From NCBI RefSeq assembly GCF_001522545.3, contig NC_031778.1:23658943-23722942 (forward strand): a stretch of 64,000 bases of DNA, written 5' to 3'. The DNA is from Parus major (taxonomy: Eukaryota; Chordata; Aves; Passeriformes; Paridae). Numbering within the stretch: position 1 is the stretch's first letter; each line of letters starts with the position of its first letter. A program made the position numbers and the translations under genes. Shown here in pieces: positions 12,468 to 22,493 of the stretch. Under the pieces are notes generated by a model that was not told where the DNA came from, did no database searches, and saw only the letters and a program-made list of their open reading frames with translations.

Positions 12468-12544
12468 GGCGGCGGCCGCTGCGCTCTGCGCGACCCCCGC
12501 CCCGCACGACCCCTCCTCACCGCGCCTCGCCCCGCCCTCCTGCG

Positions 12545-12574
12545 CACGTGACGCGTCACGGCCGCTCCCATTGG
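12545..12574. promoter_or_regulatory. E-box, CRE-like palindrome and CCAAT box
   Basis: CACGTG at 12545-12550 overlaps the perfect palindrome TGACGCGTCA at 12549-12558 (CRE-like). ATTGG at 12570-12574 is a CCAAT box in MLF1 orientation. They lie 78-110 bp upstream of the ATG, the usual position for proximal promoter elements. Confidence 0.5.
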
Positions 12575-12630
12575 CCGGAGCGCCGTGAGGGGCGTGGCTT
12601 CCCGTGAGGGGCGGGGCTCCGCGCGCCGCC

Positions 12631-12644
12631 GTTACCGCGGTGAC
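12631..12644 (-). promoter_or_regulatory. X-box (RFX binding site) in MLF1 promoter
   Basis: Minus strand reads GTCACC-GC-GGTAAC, a complete match to the X-box consensus GTNRCC-N(0-3)-RGYAAC, about 165 bp upstream of the MLF1 start codon in gene orientation. RFX factors drive ciliary genes through such sites close to the start of transcription. Binding here is inferred. Confidence 0.6.
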
Positions 12645-12692
12645 CGCGGGGCCGCCGCTCCAGAAGGTTCCCGGGATCGGGAATCGGGAAAA

Positions 12693-12739
12693 TTCCCGGA
12701 AATCGGGAAAATTCCCGGAAATCCAATAAATTCCCGGAA
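12693..12739. promoter_or_regulatory. Three STAT-type palindromes TTCCCGGAA
   Basis: TTCCCGGAA, a match to the STAT/GAS consensus TTCNNNGAA, occurs at 12693-12701, 12712-12720 and 12731-12739, exactly 19 bp apart, inside a short imperfect tandem repeat that starts near 12670. The repeat is directly visible; a regulatory role is inferred. Confidence 0.4.
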
Positions 12740-14087
12740 ATTCGGGAAAGGCGGAAAATGCGAGAATTGCGGGAATCGCGGCCTCGCTCTGCCACGGGGT
12801 GCGCCCCGCTCCTGGGGAGTGTGAGGCGGGGACAGGCCCGGCTCCGGCGATTTTAGAAATAATTCTGATTTTTCCGGTAGATGGCAGTAAAATAAAGCTG
12901 CGGCCTCTTCCCGGCGCCTGGAAACCGGCGGGACGGAAAGCATCACGAGGCTGGAGCGAGGTATCCATGAGCTTTTCCAGGAAAACAGCCATGAGGAGGA
13001 TGGATGGATGCCGTGAGGGATGGGCAAGGCCAGGGATGCTCCAGGATCAGCGTTCCAGGCCACATCCCCTTCCCAGGGCTCTGGGACTGTTCATTATCGC
13101 TTCCCTGCCCTGCTCGGAAACTTCTAACTTCCCAGCTGAACACGGAAAAAGTTTCAGCAGGAAGAAGCAAATAAAGGGAAAACCCCCAGCAGAACTCTGG
13201 AATAGTCACAGGGAAGTTTCAGTAAAATAATGGATTTGGGAGATCTTTCCCAGCCTTAAACATAGAAGATTTTGAGATGAAGTTCTAGCCTTAAATATAG
13301 ATTTTAAGATGAATTTCCAGGAGCAGGAGAATTTGCAGAATTTTGTGTTTGATTCAGGAATTATCTTAAAGAAAATCCACTTGGCTGATTTGTGACAAGT
13401 GAACATTCCAGCCTGGAACGGCCCTAAAACCAACCAGAGCATCTCTCTTAATCAGAATATCGACAAGTAATTAATAAATGGCCACTGTAAATGATTTAAT
13501 GACTATGCTAAAGACGCTGCTTGTGCTGTTTTTAGTGTGAATAAACTTTACCTTCAGAGCAGTTTTAAATAATTCTAAAATCTTGGAATAACTGCGGCAC
13601 AGAGGTTGAGATTATAAAATATTTTTAATATTCTGTGTGTGGCTTGAAACAAAGCTGAATTCTGTGTGTGAGCAATAAACCCCATCCCAACTGGCCTGAG
13701 ATTTGGCTGTGAAAAGCCCAGAAGAGGCAGAGCTGCTGTTTTATTTGCTGCTCTCTCATTCTCAGAGGTGACCTGGGCAGTCCTGGGGTCACCCTTTCCC
13801 TGGCAGCGTTCCCTGCCCACCATCACTCCCCAGAAACATTCCAGCCTGGAGTGAATCCCAAAGCCCTGGCTGGGATCTGGGGGAATTCCAGCAGCTGGCA
13901 GCAGGATCAGTGCTCACCTGGTACTGAGATGTGCAGAGATGTTGTCATTCCTCTTGGATGTCTCCTCTCCACTTTGGACCAGATCCCTGGGGCGTGATGG
14001 ATCCTGATGGAACAAGGATCTCCTCTCATGGAAACACTCCAGGCTTTTCTAATCCCACCTGGTTATCCCAGGCATGTTTTCCATGGG

Positions 14088-14326
14088 GAATGTAAGGAGG
14101 GACAGGACACAGGGGATGAAATCCCACTGCCAGAGGGCAGGGCTGGATGGGATATTGGGAAGGAGTTGTTCCCTGGGAGGGGCTGGGATGGAATTCCCAG
14201 AGAAGCTGTGGATCCCTGGATCCCTGGCAGTGCTTGGAGCAGCCTGGGACAGTGGGAGGTGTCCCTGCCCATCCAGGTGGATCTTTAAGGTCTCTCCCAA
14301 CCCACACCATTCCATGATTCCCTGAA
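14088..14326 (+). mobile_element. CR1 LINE 3' fragment
   Basis: Contains the CR1 3' block: agaagctgtggatccctgg, gacagtgggaggtgtccctg, then a tail ending ccaacccacaccattccatg. 5'-truncated, no coding capacity. Confidence 0.75.
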
Positions 14327-14471
14327 GTCAGCCCTGTAAAAAGAAATTATTTCTGACCCTGGGCAGGGGATGTGGAACTTTCCCACAGCTGTTCCCAGCA
14401 CTCCACATCACCCACACCTCCCTGGTCCCAGGGATGAAACTCCTCTCCAGCCAGAGCAGCTCCAGCTCTGG

Positions 14472-14565
14472 ATCCTGTGCAGGATCCCAGGGATCAGGGC
14501 TGCAGTGGGTGCTCCTTTCCCACTTTGCTGAATCCCGTGCAGGATCCCAGGGATCAGGACTGCAG
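14472..14565. repeat. Short direct duplication
   Basis: A segment containing gcaggatcccagggatcagg occurs twice about 59 bp apart, each copy followed by a CTGCAG-containing end. Looks like a local tandem duplication. Confidence 0.5.
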
Positions 14566-17500
14566 CTCCAGTTCCTTTTGCAGCTGTTGGAAGGAGCTCA
14601 TTATGGGATGCTCGGTGCCAGGGATGCAGGGCTGTGTTTGCACAGGGATCTCTTTAATTGCTCAGCCCTTCTCCAGGTCTGGGGCTGCTGCAGCTCCAGC
14701 TTCTTTCTGCAGATTAAAAGAGTTCTGTAAGGAACTCCTCGTGCTGCAGCTCTGTCAGCCTGGAGGGCATCTCCAATGAGATTAATGATGTCTGCCTTAA
14801 TAGAAGAAAACTTTGCATAAATGAGATTATGGTTTCTGCTGAAACCTGCCAACTCTTATTCATTTGCAGTAAATATTATCTTTAATTAAAAGTTTTAAGG
14901 TAGCTTGTTCCTGAGCTAATGAGATCTACAGTGATTTCCCTTAGGAATTAATTTACCTTCTTAATTCTCATTCATTTTGGTGATAGGACTATTTAAATCT
15001 GCTCCAGACTTCAGAGCTTTGTTGAGCACATTCAGCCAGAACAAAAGGTCATTTTGCCATATTGATGTTTTGTTGGTATTTGTAATTCCCTTGTTCTCTC
15101 TCCATTCCAAAGATCCCTGTTTAGGTGCCTGCCCCAAACATTTCCTTCCAACCCTTGAGTTCCTTTTAACACTGAGAGGTTTTTTTTTCCACAGCCATTT
15201 CCCTCTGGATTTGTGTTTTCTGTTCCCTCCAGAGTAAAACTCGATTCTGATTGTGATCAACCTTTTCTATAAAATACACTCAAATCTGTGGGAAACACTT
15301 GGTGCAGCTGCTGACCAACACAGGAATATTTCTGCTTTTCTGGGAAATCATCCTCTCTAATTCCTCTCCAAGGATTATTTGGAAGCAGCAGGGATGCTTT
15401 AACACTTGGAGGTGAAAATTGAATTCCTGCACATGTGTTTGAGTGGGAGAAGTGCCAAACTGGAGACCTGGAGCCAGAGCCCTTCCTGAAGCTGGGCACA
15501 ATGCTGCTGCCCAGGCTGAAATCAGTTATCCAGCAGAAATAAATGACAATTCCCTTCTTTGAAACAGAAATACAGATGGAAATGAAACAGCAAATTTCAA
15601 AATACCTGGTTTGTACACACAAAGAAGAAGCCAAGAGGAAAGAAAGAATGAATGCTCCTTTGCTCAGCAGCAGCAGATTTTTCTGTTGCAATCCAGTCAG
15701 AATCCCCTGAGTCTCCTCTAAAGATGCTGGGTCTGACAAAGTTTAAAAGTTGGGTAATTAATCACCCTAATGAGGGAAATGGGGAAATCAGAGCAAGTGT
15801 TGACCAGAGGTGGTTTTGTTCTGATGAAATATAAAATACCTGTTCAGGACTATGCTGTCAGCCTTACCTGGATAAGTTGAATCCTCTTTTATACAAGATG
15901 CAAACCAGGGAAAGACAATTCCTCTGTAGGAAAAATTCAATTTCTTTTACTGTTATTCTGATTTTTTTCCATTTCCCACCCAACAACTTGTGACAGAAAA
16001 CCTCCCCCTGTCCTCTCTTTGTGTGTAATTAGGAAATATCCCTAAAAACAGCTCTTGTGTGTCTGCAGCTGATAAAAGGAGTCACTTAGAGGCTGCAGGA
16101 GGAACTCCTGACTGCAGCAACTCCTAACCCTGAACTTGCAGCACCAAAAAAGGGGAAGAAACACATTTTGGGGCCTGGGCTGGGCTATAAATAGAGCTGT
16201 CACCAACTCGTGCAGGCTGCTGATGACCTTCCTTTTATAGCTCACTGCAGCCCAGCTTCCTCCAGCCCTCACAAATCAGAGATTATTAATTAAGGATGAG
16301 CTAATAAATAACACTGGCAGGGCAGCAAATGTCCTGTGAGAGCAGGAGGGATGCTCGGGTGTGTCGGGGGTGTTCTGGCACTTCTGTGTCCACAACATCT
16401 CAGCAAAGTGGGAAAATTGGATTTTTTGGGGTCTGTTTCTTTGAGGAAGCTGAAAATTGGTTCCAATCAGCAATGTAAAGCACCAATGTGAGCACAAAAT
16501 CCCAGGAACTGTGGGGATTGCCAGGCAGGATTAGCTGGGATGTGTCCTTGGTGTTTTCTGTAGGATTTAGCCAGGCTGGTGTTTGGTGAGGAAATGCCAG
16601 ATGTGACACAGCCAGCCCAGGGCCTGGGCACCACTGGCATCCCAAATCATTCCCAAAACAGCCAGGATAAGCTTTTGGGCTTTTAAAAAAGTCCTGGGAT
16701 GTTGCTTTTCAAATCATCTCTACAGCAATGATCCACTGGAGAATTCCTGAGGTTTGGGCTTTAATGAGTTCCTGACCTTAATTTGCCATCGTGTGAGCCC
16801 TGATTTTGTGACCTTTATCTTCTCCCCTTGGTTTTGTTCAGCAGAGTAAAAACTGAGGCACACAAAGATTCTATCAAAACACCATGACCAAGAGCTGGCT
16901 CCAGTGGGAGCTCCAGCACTGATTCCAGGATTTGATCCAAACTAAGATTTGTTTAAATGGGCTCTGCTGCCATCGTTTGCAGCACCTGGAAAAGCTTTGG
17001 AAGCACAGGGAGCACAGGGAATTCTGATCCAGAGCTGCAGCTCTCTCTGTTTGCCATTCCCAAGTCACCAAAAAATACCTGTTGAAGGTGCTTGAACATC
17101 TTCTGTGGGATGACAGAGTTAGCCCTTAAATCCTGGCAACTTCTCTGTGGTGCTGGAAGGGAGGGAAAAAATTCCTGCTCCGGCTCCAGCAGTGGGTGAG
17201 GAGAGGGAAAACTTGGATTTTGCTGCTTCCTTCAGCAGCACATCCCAGCAACACGTATGGGAAGTCACTGATTCCTCTGCAAAGCTGGAGAGACACCAGG
17301 AGCAGAAATCCTGGGATTTTGGGTGGCATTTTGGAGGTTTTTCCCAGGGAAAATCGGTCTCAGGTTAATGGTGAAGGTCATCCAAACTGAGCCCAGCCTT
17401 GGCCACGGCCTCAAGCTGGAAAATCAGACAAAAATACAGAACAGCTAAAAAATCCAACCTGGGCAGCAGGAGCTGCTTGATTTATTTAGGGCTTCCAGGA

Positions 17501-19859
17501 GCCCTTTTCCATAGGGATCCAAATCCAAGTTTTCCTGTGACTGGCACCAGGTGAAGGCACTTCCAGTCCCTCTTCAGAACCCATTCCCAGCTCAGGCCAC
17601 GCTGGGTTTGTTCCAAAGGCTCTCCTGCCTCAGGCAGCTAAAAATGCCTCCTGCTACTCCAGCAGATCTCATTAATTCCATGTTCCAATTAGTCCTGGAC
17701 AAACTGAGTGTACTCAGTGCACAAGTTATCACAACATCAAGTTACCAGCTCAGGTTCTGGCTGATTTCACAGAGAGGACGAGGATTAATTGTCAGTTCTC
17801 ATCAGCCAGGAGAGGTTTCACTGCTCACTTGAGAAAAAAACCCAGCTTTTATTACACAATTACTTCTTAATTACATTCCTTGTAGCCCCAAACTTCCAAA
17901 CATTTAGCTCTGCTTACCCAGCTAGTGAGAAACAGCAGACTTAGTAAAAATAGGAGTTTTCCAATTATTTTGGGGAAAATGGGAGCACCTGGGGACCCTG
18001 CTCCATTCTCTGCCCAGCAATGTCAGGAGCAAGGTTGAAGGAAACCTGAGAGGGCTCAATCAGGGCTCCATCCCCAGCAGCTCTGGAGGGATCAGCAGTT
18101 CCTATTTCCATTTCCCATGGACTGGCAGAAATGAGGTGTCCTCCCTCCTTCCAGGTGGGCTCAGAGCTGCTCTGCAATTCCCAGAGGTTTAGGTGTATTT
18201 TAGGTGTATTTTCAGTGGGAGAGGCCTTTGTCTTGTGCAGTTCCAGAGCTGATTTCAGCTGAGGAGTCTCCCCAGCCCCCTCCAGCCCTGGGTTCAGTCC
18301 CAGGCTCCAGCTGATCCCTCCTCACCGAGGTTTCTGGAGTTCAAGGATCCCCACTAAAAATAACTCCCTCCTTGTAACCTGACAAATGGAAAACTGTCAT
18401 CATCCAGGGGGCTGGCTTTGGGTTACTGCTGGAGAGAGGCCTTGGGATCAGCCAGTGCTGCTCTCCTGGAGTGACTGCAGCAGCAGGAGCAACACTGGAT
18501 CTGCTGGCCACCAGTGTTTTCTTTGGCAGCATCACTTGAGCAGCAAAACCTTCCTAAAATACTCTACCAATAATAACAATAATCACTTTAAAACCAACCC
18601 CAGCTCCTTTCCAGGCAGTTGTGCCACCCCAAACACTGCTGCAGGAATGAGGAGCAGTGCCCATTCCCCCTGCTTGGATGGGAAGGGAGGGTGGCTGCTC
18701 TGCAGGCTCAGGGAATGAGTTTGCTGCTGGGATTCCTGGGGGAGAGGCCTCTGCTGGCTCCCAGGAGTCAGGAAAGCTCCAGTTCCAGCTTTATCTTCTC
18801 ACTCCTGCTCTCCACAGCTCAGTTTGGCATTGGCAGGGACTGTGTGCATCAGAGTCCTGAGCGGAAAAGCCTCAGCACTGCAGAGCAGAGCCAGAATCCT
18901 GAGTTTTACAGGGAAAACCAACACACAGCTGCTTCCTTCCCCTTCCTCTTCAGGAATCTGCTCCCTCTCACCAGGGACAAAGTGCAAAATACAAAAAAAA
19001 GATGAATTTTCTGCAGGAAAGAGTCCTAAATGTGAGAACACCCAAACTGAAAATCACAGGAACTAAAAACCAGGATTGTTGTCACAGGTTAAGACGGAGG
19101 AGATTGAGACAAGGGAATTATTGGATCAGGAGTGTGGGTTGGAGCCTGCAGCGCATTTTCCCAGGCTGGTGGTGATGATCTGGACAAATGATGGGGTTTC
19201 TGGCCAGGTGCTGACACAAATTCACCTGGACCTGGCTGATGAGCTCCACATCCTCCCTTCTCCTCAGGGAAAAAGCTGCACCCCTGGAATGGTGGAGGAC
19301 ACGTTTCCTTGGACACAATCCCTTTCTGAGGTGTCCAAGGGTAAAACAATTCCAGCAGGAACTTCCAAACCCACCTGGGTCACACACTGCAAAGCTGATT
19401 GCTGCTGCCTCCTCCCCTATCCCATTCCTGCTATTCCAGTGCCTGCCTTTGGCAGGAAAATGAGTCATTGATCCCAGGATGCTGCTCAAGGAAAAGCAAA
19501 GTTTGTCCCACTGGAATCTGCTGCCAGATCTTCACCCCAACCCCTCCAGGAGCTCCGTGTTCCTCACAGGAGGATCCTGGGAAGGTCCAACTCCCCTGGA
19601 AAAGGCACCTGAATTGCTGAGGTTCAGTGTCCTGGGAGCTCCCACTGAGCACAGACACCTCTGGAAGTGTCCCCTGCAGGGCTGGCACGAGCTCTGGGGC
19701 TCTGGGATCCAGGCAGGAAAACTCCATCCTGACAATTCCTTCTTCTCCCAACACCAACAACTCCCTGAGCTTCCACGCTGGAGTCTGAGACACAGATCTG
19801 CCCTTGGCTCTGGGATCCAGGAGAACACTGAATTTCATACAACATGAAATTTATGGGCA

Positions 19860-20345
19860 TGTTTTCATGGTCTTACATGAAAACAACTGTTAAATAGAAA
19901 AGCTAAAAGTGTGAGTGTGTAAATTAGAAAGTTTTCTTAAGTCACTGGGTGAAAAAGTTTAAAGTTTAAACTAGTTTAAAAAATAAAAAACAAGAGAAGT
20001 TTTAGGGTGTTGTCTCTTTTCCTTCTTCTTTCTTCTTCATCCTCTTCTTCTTCTAGAGGTTTTTGAGTAGGTGACTGGATATAAAATACCACAGTGCAGC
20101 ACACAGGTAAAGAGTCATTGAGAAAAATAATATATGTGTCTATTGTTAATTAAATAAAAATAGATATAAAAATAAAAAGAACTGCACAGTTCAGAGGCAT
20201 TTTGTGCCATCAGAGCCAAAGTGTGCCAAGTTATAATGAATTAACCTTGTGCAGAAAGTCTGGAGAGACCTGCCAAGTTTTGTGGTAACATCCTAATAAA
20301 CACCAGAAACAAGATCCCAATGAGCTTTAGATTCTTCCTCACCTG
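19860..20345 (+). mobile_element. Possible old LTR remnant
   Basis: A compositionally distinct block: a 10-bp perfect hairpin (TGTTTTCATG and CATGAAAACA, 19860-19885), a CT-rich tract at 20018-20056, then AATAAA-rich sequence and a stretch around 20190-20310 that resembles songbird endogenous retroviral LTRs. No gag, pol or env is present. Boundaries and family are uncertain. Confidence 0.25.
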
Positions 20346-21450
20346 GAGAACTGAGATAAACAGAACTCCCTGTGAAGGAATATTCCAAATATTCCAAAAG
20401 AGCTCAGCTCAAAGGAGACTGAGAAATCCAAATTCAAGAAGTGCAACAATAAAACAGTGAAAAAGTTCCATTCCACAGCCCTGAATGTTCCAGGGAGGGG
20501 CTGGGGACGGTGGCAGGATAAGAAACCAGAAAAATCCCTTTTCAATGAAGCACCTGAGGCAAAATCCAAGTTATTATTCCATGAAAAGTGTAGAATCCTG
20601 AGGAATTCATGGATATTCTGATCACTGAGCTGCAAGTGGAATTATGAAAATCAACTTTATCCTGATTTGCTCTGAGTTTCCAGTGCTGTTTGGAATATTT
20701 CAGTACATTTTCCATTCAGCTGGGATTATCTAAATGTTATTTCCATTTTCTTCCCAGCTCTTGCCCCCAACTCTCCTCCAGCAAATTTAGATGTCAATTA
20801 ATAAACAATAAATAATAAATAAACAAACTCTACCTGAAATCTATTTACAGCCTATTGTAAAATTTTCTAATATTCTACAGGGCTGCAAATAAAAGGAATC
20901 ATTTTACATCCAATAAAAGCACCAAAATTATCCAACACAATGTGTGAGAAGAGGAATTTACACCTGGACCTTCCATGGACATCAAACAGTTTTTATTTTC
21001 TATGAAAGAAACATAAAAGGTGATTAGAAAACACAGCAATGACAAATATTTACAATTTGAAAATGCTAAAATGAAACAAGGGTGACAGATTTTTTTCCCA
21101 CTTTTTCCTGCAGACAAGGTCTTGGAATATCTTGATGCAGGATAAAGTCAAACTAACACTTCATACAGGAAGTAAAAATGTGGCAGAATGTAAATTCAAT
21201 ACATTTTCCTTTTACATCTGGGATCTAAGATAAAAAATAAGACAACCAAAGTCCATTTCCAGAGTCAGCCTCTGTTTTTTTATCACCACAGATCTGAGAA
21301 CCAGGAGAAATAAGCCCAAAAAAAGCAGCTTCCCAAGGGAATGCTGATGCTGGGAGGGGCCAGCGAGGCACATCCAGAGGTGGGGCTGGGTTTTCTCCTC
21401 TCCTGATGTGACACTTTCCCCCCAGCTTTGCTGAAGAAATACTTTAACAT

Positions 21451-21460
21451 TTTATTTATT
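21451..21460 (-). terminator. Candidate RSRC1 poly(A) signal
   Basis: Overlapping AATAAATAAA on the minus strand about 940 nt after the stop codon. Cleavage here is inferred; TATAAA at 21943-21948 is a weaker alternative. Confidence 0.35.
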
Positions 21461-22088
21461 TGATTTGGTTGATCTCCTGCACTTAGCTGGACCATGAGCA
21501 GATTCTTGTGGGAGTTTTTCCAGGTTAATTCAGATGTTCAGATTAAACTTTGATTATTTGCAAGTCCCACCTGACCAAAGGGAACTCCAAGGGCTGGGAA
21601 CAGTCACTGCCAGAAGCAGGTGTGAGAGAATTCCCTAATTTGGTAATTATAGAAATGATGAGGTTGATAAAATTCCCCATTTGGAGCTGCAGTGGGAGCA
21701 GATGCTCCAGGACACGTGGAGAGTTTTCCCACCCAGACTGAGGAACTGGGAGTGAACAATCCCTGGAGAGGATTCCCTCAGCAGGAACCTGCCCAGATAT
21801 TCAGGATTCCTCAGAAGGAAGGAGGAGGGGACATCAGTGATGGATCCTGGATCCTCTCCAGCCTCAGGACATGGAGTGGCCTGGGATGGCACCACCCATC
21901 CCTGAGCCTCAGTTTCCCACTGATCTCCCAACTCTTACCTGGTTTATACAATTTTTTGGATTGGGAGGGATAAAATGATCTTTCATGGGCTGCCAGGTGT
22001 TCTGCACCTGAGGAATTCCCTCCAAAAAAAGGGGAAATGCCCCTGGCTGTGCTGCCCTGCCCATCTCCAGCACTGAGCTTGGAGAGAA

Positions 22089-22292
22089 CCAGGACAGAAC
22101 ATTCCTGGTTATCCAGAACAGAACATTCCTGGTTATCCAGAACAGAACATTTCTGGTTATCCAGGACAGAACATTCCTGGTTATCCAGGACAGAACATTC
22201 CTGGTTATCCAGGTGGAACAGGACAGGACAGTCCTGGTTATCCAGGGGAACCAGAACAGAACATTTCTAGAACATTCCTGGTTATCCAGGTG
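22089..22292. repeat. 24-bp minisatellite in RSRC1 3' UTR
   Basis: About eight imperfect copies of a unit of the form acagaacattcctggttatc plus four bases, some interrupted by short insertions. It starts about 110 nt after the RSRC1 stop, so it is probably transcribed. Confidence 0.85.
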
Positions 22293-22400
22293 AAACACTC
22301 CCAGCCTGCACAGCTCATCCAGATCTCCTCTAAGGGACAAAAGGAACAGCTGAGTGTAGGAATTCTGTGTGGGAACTGGCCTGGATGGTCCTGGGAGCTG

Positions 22401-22493
22401 TCAGGCCACGGGGCTCCCCATCAGCCGCTCCTGGCGCAGAGCAACCAACCTCTGGAACCACTTCTCCTCAGCCTCTGCCTTCTCGATGAACAG
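22401..22493 (-). CDS. RSRC1: RSRC1 last coding exon
   Basis: Acceptor ctcccag, then 30 codons [20 protein letters not shown] and [10 protein letters not shown] followed by TGA at 22401-22403. It is nearly identical to the human C-terminus, which fixes the end of the gene. Confidence 0.96.
   Translation of the reverse strand: MFIEKAEAEEKWFQRLVALRQERLMGSPVA

Larger units (their letters stand above)
12030..12960. promoter_or_regulatory. CpG-island promoter of MLF1
   Basis: A sharp rise in G+C and CpG density around MLF1 exon 1, in contrast to AT-rich flanks. No TATA box is seen. Sp1-type GGGGCGGGG lies near 12608-12616. Other motifs are listed separately: CCAAT, E-box, CRE-like, X-box and STAT-type. 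The gene reads leftward. No divergent gene is recognised to the right, where the nearest gene (RSRC1) ends 9 kb away and reads toward this promoter. Confidence 0.8.
12968..21450. other. Intergenic region between MLF1 and RSRC1
   Basis: About 8.5 kb with no convincing exon on either strand. It holds one long CR1 piece (14088-14326), a 35-bp direct repeat (14472-14506 and 14531-14565, imperfect) and a possible old LTR near 19.9-20.3 kb. The remaining sequence is unannotated and unremarkable. Confidence 0.7.
21451..22400 (-). other. RSRC1: RSRC1 3' UTR (extent inferred)
   Basis: From the RSRC1 stop to the first canonical minus-strand poly(A) signals, a double AATAAATAAA at 21451-21460. A variant signal TATAAA lies nearer at 21943-21948. 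The UTR contains a 24-bp tandem repeat at 22089-22292. Confidence 0.45.

Noticed and set aside
12417..12992. 191-residue minus-strand frame through MLF1 exon 1
   Set aside because: Only its last 16 codons correspond to MLF1. The upstream part lies in the CpG island and the STAT-type repeat and has no relation to known MLF1.
21909..22340. 143-residue minus-strand frame with repeated WITRNVLS units
   Set aside because: Translation of the 24-bp minisatellite in the RSRC1 3' UTR, downstream of a secure stop codon.
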